DNA of 64,000 nucleotides from Grammothele lineata (Eukaryota > Basidiomycota > Agaricomycetes > Polyporales > Polyporaceae). Location: the NCBI GenBank assembly GCA_002150815.3, contig NDFF03000011.1, positions 558,001 to 622,000 on the forward strand. The letters are read 5' to 3'. Made by a program: the position numbers and the translations under genes. Positions within the stretch are counted from its first letter, which is position 1; each line of letters begins with the position of its first letter. Of this stretch, positions 20,817 to 31,092 are shown piece by piece. Under the pieces are notes generated by a model. That model made no database searches. It was given only the letters and a program-made list of their open reading frames with translations, and had not been told where the DNA came from.

Positions 20817-22762
20817 TGAGATTAATGTATGATATAGCACTAGTGGCCAGATTCCTCAACCTGTGAAAGGTGCATCTGTCTAATACCTCTTCTGCTTCAC
20901 TTTTATCTTACTAGTTGAATCTAATATCAAGTACTAGATTCAGCTCCTAAGCTGCCTGATGCAGAAATGGGCTTGCAATTAGAGGGGCATGCCAGTATTT
21001 CAGTTAATGATCCTTTTGCCGCAAATGGTGTGTTCTTAATTGTTGTATGCTCTTGAAAGTTTGCCTAAAGCTTTCAAAGATGATGATCTGGTCATGCAAG
21101 CTCCCATGCCTGCCAACATCCCTCCATTTCTGCCAGTTGACAGCATTAAGGCTGAATATCATTCATCCTTTAGTCATGCCACCAAGATCAACAACTTCAA
21201 CAACTTCAAGCACGTTCATAACAGCTCCTTCATGCCCCCTATTGTCAATACTCTGTGGCATCTATTTCTTACCCATGTTGATTTTGAGTTTGTAAAGCTT
21301 GGCCTCAATGTGGCACTATCTCAGCTGCAGGTTGACTCTCATTTATTCTTAATTCATTATCTCATCTGAGGCGGAGATAAACTCTCATTCAAGAGTCAGC
21401 AAGATGTCAACACTACTAAGAAGCATGCATTGCATAAGGTAACAGCTGTAGGTGTATAGTCTGTCCTTATTGTATATTCCTATTGTGTTGTGATGATGTT
21501 ACAGTTTAAAAACATGCCATCTTTATACCCTATAGAAATGACATAAAAGAGGTTAATGTTCACTCTCAGTCTTTATGGGACTGGGTTGTTGATATGTTAA
21601 ACAACCTCTATCTCATTTATGCATGAAATTTGATGCAGTCAAATACTCTAAGTATGATGGCAAAAAGTGGGTGCACTTCTTCAATGAGCCAGATACTGGA
21701 CATGCCTTCTGGGAGATTTAGGTATAAAAATTATTGCATAGCAATGTAAGCATCACTAAATGCGGTACAGAGTACACTACCTTATAGTGAAAAACTGCTT
21801 AGTTGGGTTTATATATGCTGATAAAAGTCAAATATCATTATTTAGGACTGAGAAGGGATATCTTGTGATTGCTTACTGTGCGAACCTCTCTACAGATATT
21901 TAAAATAGAAAAGGCCTTAGTGGTGGCTGAGTGGTTAGCTGGCTTTTGATTGTGTGTGTATCTTTACTTCAATTTACTTGTACTTACATTGCATCACTTT
22001 GCATAGCTTAAAGAAGATTTTAGGGAAAAGAAAAAAAAGAGTTTTGTGGATTTTAAGGGAGTCGTCTGACATACATCCTTCTGCATCTATTTTAAGACAA
22101 TTTGGCAGTATATACAGACTGGAGAATGGCATATATGTGGAGATCAGATTGCATGCCATTTATTTCCATTTATTTTGATATTAACTGCAGACTACAAGGA
22201 ACAGTACATCCATTTTATTTCATTTTTACTAATTGTGCTAAAGTTCTGATAGGTGTTTCATGACACTCATATGTGGTGCAAACTGCCTCTATCTCTGCCC
22301 AGTGTACCTCATTTTCCTGAAAGAGCTTATAGATATGGTTACAGAGTATAAACTGCACATTAAGGACAGTTTATGTGAAGTACTCAAATGCACTCAAAGT
22401 TATTTTGATAACCAAAAATTGATGTTCACCCTAACATTATAATCTGGCAATCATTCGTACTTAAAATGCTATCTTTGAAATTCACAACCTTGATATTTTC
22501 AAAGCCACATCCTTTGATAGGCTTCATGCATTTGCTAGTAGGGTATAGGCCATTACATTTGGCCATTAGTGAAGAAGCATATTAAGCTAGCTACAGCTGC
22601 TTAAATTTTGTGGACACTCAGTACACCGCTGCTACAGCAGATTACAGACAGAAATTTTACTAACAGAGGTCATGTTATTATAGGTTTGATATTATGCTAT
22701 ACTGGCAAAATTTCAACCACTTTACAATAGCTATAGAGATTTCATATACTGACAGTTTAAAA
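20817..22762. other. Mobile-element debris, unassigned
   Basis: AT-rich sequence between copy 1 and the copy 6 fragment. Coding-like scraps are a 109-codon frame at 21040-21369 (VDSIKAEYHSSFSHATKINN) and a frame near 21620-21720 (YDGKKWVHFFNEPDTGHAFW), probably exons of a decayed element-borne gene. A tRNA A-box-like stretch at about 21925 (TGGCTGAGTGGTTAGC) has no B box. I can assign nothing else. Confidence 0.35.
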
Positions 22763-22868
22763 CTTGGGGGGAGTGGGCCATTGCTGGCAGCTATGATTAA
22801 TGAGAAATAGCAAAGAAGTTCATTTTACTGTCACATCATTATTAAAAGGTACATGATATACAACTCAC
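22763..22868 (-). mobile_element. 2.3-kb element family, copy 6 (B-end fragment)
   Basis: It begins CTTGGGGGGAGTGGGCCATT, followed by GCTGGCAGCTATGATTAATG, matching the B-end of copies 1 and 2, and breaks off after about 105 bp next to an LTR-element fragment. Confidence 0.8.
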
Positions 22869-22879
22869 AGGACATCTAG

Positions 22880-23537
22880 GAAGGAAAGTCTTGGTGAGCT
22901 TGCTATGTTATTATGAGATCACATTCAGATTGTACCTGGCTGGCCCAAGAACATGAAAGCCTTGGTTGTGCCCGGGTCGAGTGAGGCATTAACGTCAGTA
23001 GTGGATGACATGGCGTCTACATCCGGCACTAGTGGCTGGAAAGTGGTAGACATGCATCCTTCATCTGAATTCATTGTAAGGGCAGAGGCAGGGAAAACAT
23101 CGGGCTTGCGAGGGCACAATATATTACGCTGAGGCCAGCACTGGCGCCTGTAGGACATACATCGTGCGCACATGGTCGGGGTCAAGGGTCTGAGTAGACG
23201 TACGCCGAAGAGGTGAAGTCGAGCACTGTGGTAGAGGATGAGTGACACAAGGGATTCTGTGGGGAGAGAGGCCTTGATTGGAAAAGGAGGTCAAACTGAG
23301 GAGCACCCTCAAGAAGACCCAGGCTATATAAGTACATGGGGAATAATAACTATAGACGATCACGAGAGAGTACGAGACAATAAGGACGAGGGCGCAGGAC
23401 GATGACTCCAAGTGAGTCACAATGAGCCGTATATACAATAGCGATGTTGAATCGCTGCGGGACCGAATGGTACAGAGGTTGCACTCATTGAGAAACAAGA
23501 AAGGAAAAAGAAAATACTGAGCAGAAATGTTGTAACA
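22880..23537 (-). mobile_element. LTR-retrotransposon fragment (LTR plus 5' region)
   Basis: On the minus strand it begins TGTTACAACATTTCTGCTC at 23537 and continues through ACCTCCTTTTCCAATCAAGG, matching the + strand at 39845-40265 over about 400 bp. Below it a frame starts MNSDEGCMSTTFQPLVPDVD, which could be the start of a gag protein. The internal region is cut off near the copy 6 fragment. No PBS or pol motif could be identified. Confidence 0.6.
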
Positions 23538-23949
23538 TGATGTAGAGATAAAGCAGAACGGCGTCAAACTCTTCTGCACAGCGAAGAGCTTTTGGTACAG
23601 GGCAATGATGTCAGGTGGACTACATACTGTCGGATTGCACAACCTGGCTATGTCTCAAGGGGACTCGACATACACCATAGGATTGGCTGTAAAAACTACC
23701 CAATTGACTTGAGCGCAACAATCACTCGCACAGTGACCTACGCAATGTCAGCAATCAAAGCGAAGACAAAATATTGTCGAGCATTTACACTAGTATTTGC
23801 AAAGGTAACCATTGAGAATAGACACACCAATATTGAGTGTCCAAGTGTCATTATAAGGAGGGAGGAGGGGCAGTCCTTGGGCAGTGTACTTGAGACGAGG
23901 ATCTCGCACGATCAGACTTTCTGCTAGTCAACATTGTCAACACGAAATA

Positions 23950-25010
23950 TCAGAGCAACAAGTCAGATCACTTACGCCTCTTAGCATCCAGGAAGTGGCT
24001 GAAACGCTCAAATTCCTGCTGCGAGGTGCCGCCTTCGAAAAACACGTACTGTGCTCCATCTTTGGCACCAACTGTGAGACTGGGGCAAGCTGGATGAATA
24101 AACTGAGAAGCTAATAGACAGCAGGACTTACTGATGGCGCATAGTATGCCCATGTTCATGTAGATGACACAGCCTCCAACTTGTTTAGAATTGTAGCCAC
24201 AAAAGGACGTGAGGAGAGTAGTGAACGCAGAGGGGAAGTCTTTCTAATTCCTGTGTGAAGGTTAGAAGATGAATGCAAGGTACGTGAAGATGACAAACTC
24301 TATCCAAGCATCTCCATGGGCAGCCAGAGACTTGCACTCTTGCGCTTCTCAGATGTAAAACTCCTTCGTTTTGGGTGGCTGAGCGTCCCAAAGTGTCTTG
24401 ATTGTGTGATTATATTGTCCTATAGAAGAGCCTTCTTTGATGGTGTCACCTACAGCTTGCTTGTTCTCACGAGCCCATATGGCAGAAGCTGTGGTGGTGC
24501 GAGACCTGATCTTTTTCGTGAGCAGGGGACTACCTTCTTTCGTATGAACAAAAGTTGAAAGGCGGCCGCAGAGTCAAGCTCAATGATGTTGTTATTCATG
24601 TCATCCTCACCGTCCTCATCTCCTTAGGGATCTTCGCTGATGCCCTCGCCATTGGTGCCACTGCCCACGTGACTCAAATCAACTGTTCTCATGCATTTCT
24701 TGTCCTTTGAAGAGGTTCTCCAAGCCTCCTCCACAAGATGGTTCTCGAACCAATGCTCAATCTTCTATAGATCTCACTCATTAGCCTGTGTCTTAGGACA
24801 TAGTCAGGATAGTACATGTATGTCGGTCCAGTCCCCACACGTGAGTGCTTCAGGCATGCCAGAGATGATGTGCTTAACGACATTCTTGCGAAAGTCTGCT
24901 CGATCTTTGATGGGTATGTTAATGTACTCTGTAAATTATGTACTGAGGTAGTCGCACTGTCGAGAGTGCTCGTCTGCCCAATTAATGCAGGAGGCGCGTT
25001 GAGGTGCGGT
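23950..25010 (-). pseudogene. Decayed gene of mobile-element type
   Basis: Minus-strand coding-like pieces in shifting frames: YNHTIKTLWDAQPPKTKEFY, ECKSLAAHGDAW, VGGCVIYMNMGILCAISKSC and VFFEGGTSQQEFERFSHFLD. The order loosely recalls a common mushroom gene family of unknown function with an HMG-like N-terminus, but stops and shifts are frequent. Low confidence; it may be part of one of the nested elements. Confidence 0.3.
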
Positions 25011-27134
25011 TAAGGCAGCATCAGGAGTGAGAGGTGCGTCTGAAGGCATGTCAATGCATAGCTTTCTAGCTCACTTCTTCTTGCCTCTGAGTTTAATATA
25101 GTCCTCACCATCAGTGGAATTCTCAAACACAGGTTTGGACACACCATTAGGGTTTTCGCGCTCGTTGTCCAATTCAAAAGGCTGGGTGGGTGGGGGCAAT
25201 GTCATTGTGGTGTTGGGGAGCAGGAGAGCGAAAGCGAACAAGAGGGTTCGGCGAAGCAAAGACGAGGTCGAAAGGTGGGGGGACTCAGAGGAGCGAGGAT
25301 GTCAGAGGAGAGAGGATAGCGAATTATCAGTAAGTCCCTCTCCCTCGTGAGCATACACAAGACCAGATCATGATTTCAGAGATATGCTTGAAGTATTCAG
25401 CTTCAATTCTGCCTCTCGCGATCATGATTGTTGAATAACAGAGGATGTGAGAATTTGATTACGGGATACTGTCGTTTGGGGTTAATATATGCAGCGCATA
25501 CTATAAACAATGCAGAATGAACCTAGCTCGATTCCGAGTTGCTCCATCTCTTTTAAGAAGAATGTTGGGGCAGGGAAATCAATGTGCCTGTCATTGCAAG
25601 CCGGAGCTCTATGTTAGTACAGATATTTCAACAAGGTGAAGCCAGACAAACCAAGTTTGAAGCCGCACTATGCCACTTTTAGGGTGACCTATGAAACACA
25701 ATATAAGCCCTTGCACGCTAGTGCCTAGAGATGTAGCCGAGGTGCAAACACTACCTCGGAACCCATTAAGCGTGAGGTCATTGAGGCAGAATTGAACTTT
25801 TGTGGCAGACAACATTGGGAGTGGGCGTGTGAGAATAATTGACTACGGGAAGGGGGTACTACACCAGGTCTTGATCATTGGGGTTGCCTACTTGATAATC
25901 TGGGTGTTTAACAACTCATGATAGTTACACGTGACACACGAAGTATGACATACGACATCACATAGTAGGGATGTATTCATATTAGAATGCCGTGAGTGTG
26001 GATGACATTACAGTACAAGCAAGAGACTGAGACAACGTACAGGCGAGCAGAGGCAGACATTCACAAAGCATTACATTAAATAGCGAGTAAAAGACACAGA
26101 GATTCAGTCAATAAATTTAGGGTCAAACGACCACGTGTTGTCGCCAGTGTCCTTGTCATCCAAAATCTCGATAATCTCCCCATTGAGGAGAAGGGAAGAG
26201 CAGCGGACACACTTCAGAGCAGGCAAGAGCGGAGACGACAATCGAGCACGGCCCTTCCCCTTGCCCCTGTGAGTAGAGGGCGAGAAAGCGGGTAAGGAGG
26301 TAAATGGGTTGCGCACAAGGGCAACCGGCTCATTCCTCTTGTTGCTGCTATCAAAGGCGCTGTCGTCAAAGTCAAGCATCGAGTCCTGAGAGCATGGAAT
26401 GGAGGCCAGATAACTCTCACGGGGGAGGGCGGGAGCGAGGGTGGTTGAATGCTGGGCATCGCGGACTCCTTCGAGTTCGGCTAGAGGTTCTTGAGTATGG
26501 GTGGTAGGATGATGGACTTGTAAAACTCGATGTCGATGCAGTGCTTGATATTGAGCTTGTGATAAATCACTCACTTGCCGAGCAGAATGTAGTACTTCTC
26601 GTATGGGCAAGGGTACTGAACCCAGTCCTTAATGTGCCAATTGTACTGCTTAAAGTCGCTGTTGCAGCAGCAGCAGCTATAGTTCTGATACATCAAGTGC
26701 TGGCTAACTAACCGCCTAAAACGTTATGCAACTAATTACAGCAGAATTTTTGATGTAATACAAAGCCCCGGGTGATCAGAAACAAACCCCCAAATGCGGT
26801 AGCAGCCCTCTGGAGGCTGTTATCAGTGAGGAGATAAGCTAGATTGGCTTATTTTTATAAATAACAGCCCCAGGATCTCATTTTTAGATTTCACAGGAGG
26901 CTGCCTACCCTGTGCCTATCTTAGGCACTTTCCCATCAATCCTGAGCACCTTCCCATCAATCCTGTGCACCCTCCTGTGCCTCCCGCCCCTCGCGCGTGC
27001 TTTGGGCACTTTGTTTGGTTTTCTGGGAGACCCCATTGAAGTTATAGTGTAATCAGTTCTCCACCTATTGGGGGCGCATTAGGTGCATTCAATGCGGATT
27101 GTAGCCGCATTTTGGACCCATCTAATGCACCCAT
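25011..27134. other. Unassigned region with one medium ORF
   Basis: The main coding candidate is a 168-codon minus-strand frame at 26104-26610, with CVRCSSLLLNGEIIEILDD near its C-terminus and a low-complexity Ser/Pro-rich middle. A possible upstream exon reads DWVQYPCPYEKYYILLGK. A 62-codon frame at 25071-25259 ends in a basic GKKK. Nothing else stands out; this may be flank carried in the mobile-element nest. Confidence 0.3.
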
Positions 27135-29201
27135 TACAATTTATGAGGAACAAATAATCATTTTTTATGGGTGAGCCATCCCTGCCATTTGTGTCATGCA
27201 AAACACGACTCAGCTTGAATCTCAGAAAGGCGCCAGTAAGCACAGCTACTAATTGCAATACAAAAGTTACTTACTGTTTAGAACAGAGAATGAAAATTCA
27301 TGGGGTTAGGGTCGCATATTAGTGCTCACATTTCAGCACATGACTTTCTCACTTGGATTTAGTGCTTATTCTGCATCATTTGAATGCACCTGCTGCCATC
27401 CACCCCTTATATACTATCATATTATAGGGGACTTGACTACAACTTGTTATACACTTCAAATGACCCCTATATACATCAACACCATGTCAATAACTGCACT
27501 GGTAATGGCCATACCAGCGCCTATCTGCGTCATCTAAAAGTAGTTGATGCCATTCATCCTCAAGGCATTCCCATAGTATGGGGGACTGAGCTGGCCTCTA
27601 ATAAGCACTTCAAATGACCTCTGTATGCATCAACACCAGGTCAATAACTTCACTTGTTATAGTGTTACAGCATTTGACCTAATAACACCCTGTCAAACTG
27701 CATGCACATACATATTGTATGCTCCATGCTTGGTACTGTTAATAAGACCACTGTAGTGCTCTACTAGCATATAGGCATAGCTGAATGTGAGCTGTAGCAC
27801 TTTGAATTATGTCAATCAAGCAAGTATTGAGGGAGATATAAGCAGAACAAGTTTGCAACACATTATAAATACTACCGAAGTGCATAATTTAGTTGTTGAT
27901 GCATCAATGGAAGTCAAATATGATAGGTGATTATCAAGAAAATATGTCAGGTTAAAATTGGCTATTTAGAGCTCCATAACACCACTTGAATCATGCCATT
28001 AGCTTCAAAACTGAGGGAGATACAGTCAAAACACTCATTTGAATACAATCAAGGTAAATTACCAGTAATAAAGCATTTAAACGTGCATTTTTGGCGTCTA
28101 TTTTCTGCCTATATCAAGCGTGGATCTCCCATAACAGGAGATGGGCTCCCGATATAGGCAGAAAATAAACACCCAAAAGTTAAATAAGCACTAGAAGGTC
28201 ATTTAAGTGCATTCAGTGCCATCCAGCCCATAAATGACGCAATTTTGATGCAAATTGGGCGCTTAAAATTGGCGTGGGATCGCACAGCCTCTATCTTACT
28301 AACTCAAGTTGAATCACATGATTTGGTTAAGATTTGGTCAAGATATCAACATCTGAGCTCTCAGGATGGCTATTTTTGCGCTTTTTAAGCGCTTTTTTTT
28401 TTCAAACTCAGCCAAACTCAGATGCCCAAATCAATTAGGCTGTATCTTTCCAACAACTCAACCAAACTGGGACATGTTATATGTCACCAGAAAGCTACAG
28501 ATGAGGAGAATAGAATGGTGCATATTCTGGAGCATGATAATGTCTGTAAAACATGTAGTTAAGGCAACAAGTTATATATATATGTGTGTAAGTGAAATAG
28601 CTAATGTTGCATAGAAGCTGAGGCACTATGCAACAAATGGAGAGGCTAAAATATAGATATTCTACTGCTCTATGCATGGGTAGACACACTATATAGTCTA
28701 CAAGGTAGCTACCATTCAGTATGCACTATGCAATGGTATATTATGTATTTGACATTTATTAGCAGCAAACTACACATAAAGCAAATGCAATAGGCTGAAT
28801 CTGTGTGCAAGAGACAATAGTGGAGAGGTAGGCCAGTGCAGTAAGTAATGATGTAGAGCAAGGGCACTTAAGTAATCTCATAAGCAACCAAATACGTAAT
28901 ATAGAGCAATGCCCTACTTGATGAGGTTTTTTAATGGTTCTAGGTAAGTAATAATGAGAGTCAATACACCATCATAAGTGTTGATAGCATGCATACTAAC
29001 ACTACATGGGGTGGATTTTATATGTTCAGTTCCAAAGGTGTAAGTGAGTGTGTCATGTATTTAAGAGAGCAGATAGAAACTACAATAGTTGACTCATTCT
29101 ATATAAATTCATATAAGCAGTATACAGTAAAGTGAATATTAGCTAAATAGCTTCTGTTCCTCATAAATCGTGCTTGCCAGCCATGGCCCTCTCCCACCAT
29201 G
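27135..29201 (+). mobile_element. 2.3-kb element family, copy 5 (diverged)
   Basis: The A-end TTACAATTTATGAGGAACAA at about 27135 and the B-end region CCTCATAAATCGTGCTTGCC near 29159-29201 (with CCATGGCCCTCTCCCACCAT) match copy 1 at lower identity. Internal matches include TCTCAGAAAGGCGCCAGTAA and GGGGTTAGGGT. It is about 2.07 kb, so it has internal deletions relative to copies 1 and 2. Confidence 0.7.
28088..28178. repeat. Strong hairpin within copy 5
   Basis: TCTATTTTCTGCCTATATC pairs with GATATAGGCAGAAAATA across a loop containing a second small stem (GGATCTCCC and GGAGAT). Confidence 0.7.
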
Positions 29202-29378
29202 TAAATAGGTGGGCTAGTACTTGTTTACTAGCAGGGGGCTAAATAGGCCAGGTGCACGCATCAATCTTTGAATAGCTCATGCGTTTTTTGTGTCCCTTGT
29301 GCGCAAAGGGGTGTGTTTGAAAGCTGTGTTCAAAGGCTTCAAAATGCAATCATTCACGTGCAAATCTGTCTACGTGTT

Positions 29379-29437
29379 CCCGAGATAGGTCATCTGCTCC
29401 TCCTGGGTAGCACTAGGGGGAGCAGGTGTATCTCGGG
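29379..29437. repeat. Imperfect hairpin
   Basis: CCCGAGATAGGTCATCTGCT and AGCAGGTGTATCTCGGG form a 20-bp-class stem with a few mismatches around a loop of about 20 nt. It lies just outside the B-end of copy 5. Confidence 0.6.
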
Positions 29438-30399
29438 CAAATGTGGACGGAATCGTGCCATCTTTTTTGTGTTTTGTGCGCATTTATAAGTACTATTGAG
29501 GGGCACATGTGTACAGCTGCGAGCATTTAATTTGCACCCTCAGGAGGGGGTGGAATCCTCCCCCTATCACCAGGCCAAAGAGATCTATCTCCCTCATTTG
29601 TGGTTTGTTTCCCTTTGTTCTTTTTGCATTTTGTATATGTATATAGTCCATGTCTGGTGCAGCTTAAATGCATATCCCTCTCTCAAATCTACTGTCTACA
29701 GGTAGGGAGTACTGTTTTAGGACCTTCCTGCTTTTATCTCTCCCTGGCATCCTTGAAAAAGAACTGGACATTTTGATACTTGGTACACCTACAATACACA
29801 TTGTCCTCAAGCGCATCTAGTAATTAGATCAGTTATAATCTATCATATAACAAGAGGGGACACATGTTCTTCTCTTGACCCTATATTAGAGGAGAACATG
29901 CTGTAACACTATAACCGCTCAACCTATTCACAAGTGGTTTGTCTCCCCCACCTGACATAATATCCCTCAATATATTCTCCAAGTTTCAGTACAATCGCAT
30001 GGTGCGATCCCTTGTAAGGTCCTTATTAGCTGAACAACATGTGCCTTCCAAATGCGGCAGGTACTCACCCCAACCACCTCTAAAAAAAGATCTAAGCATC
30101 AGACAAAAAATTGGATGGTTGAAGCATGTTCAGCGACCCAAAAAACGGTAAGGAGGGTACTTACATTAAGGGAGAGATGGGTACAGAGTGCTAGGATGAG
30201 AGGTGGGTAGTTTGTTGTAATTAGCAGCATAGGATTCTGTGTGCACTTTGTTCACAGCTGCTGTGGCTGAGCTTGTGGCTAGATCATTGGAACACAGCTC
30301 TATCATTTCTTAACCGTTTTCCTCTGTTCTTTTTGCATCTTGTAGATATTATTTAGAGCCACTTCAGTCAGCATCACTAGATAAACCAGACTATGTAGT

Positions 30400-30935
30400 C
30401 CGTGCCCATCTAGATAGACTCATATCTAGTACACAGTACAGCGCTTCTGGAGAGCTATTTAAAAGGATATCTAATTGAGTATTCTACTACCCCCTCCCCT
30501 CCATAGCATCTAGATACGTAGAGATCTATATATGATATGTACGTAAACGTGTGCAGTGTTACCCATCTAGATACATAAGCTCTAAGACTATATCACTCGC
30601 CTGAAGCCATCTAAATAGAAGAGCCCATAAGGTAAGTAGGTAAGCATGCCTATTATCTAAATAGGAAAGTTGTAAGGGTATAGTACATGCCTAAACACAT
30701 CTAGATAATGAAGGCACAAGGGAGAAGGGGTGCTCACGAGCATCTAGATGTTCACACTGGTACTTGCACAGCGTGATCTAGATACTGACGTCATGAACTA
30801 GCATGCACGAACCAGCATCTAAATGAACAGATGGCAAGGGTATAGTCCATGCGCAAAACTATCTAGATACGAAAGTTGTAAGAATATAGTCAGATGTGAA
30901 GCCTAGCACGCGCACATCTAGATGAAACTAATGCA
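30400..30935. repeat. Array of CATCTAGATA-type motifs
   Basis: About a dozen copies of ATCTAGAT or ATCTAAAT variants, usually CATCTAGATA or CATCTAGATG, occur at spacings of roughly 30-60 bp (for example near 30410, 30507, 30569, 30607, 30653, 30699, 30744, 30774, 30816, 30867 and 30919). They lie just beyond the 3' end of the KDZ coding remnant, the position expected for subterminal transposase-binding repeats. That role is inference. Confidence 0.65.
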
Positions 30936-31092
30936 AAAGTCAGTATACGTGCACGACCATGTAGACGTCCAAATCACACTAGTTCGCTTCTCCACAGAAT
31001 GAGATGAATATGGAATATATACAGAACATCCGTGGGCAGCACAGGGGGATCAAGAAACGAACGCGCTGATACCTATACGAATCTGCACCTTA

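Noticed and set aside
30400..30935. CRISPR-like array
   Set aside because: The repeats are only about 10 bp, variable and irregularly spaced, and the DNA is fungal nuclear.
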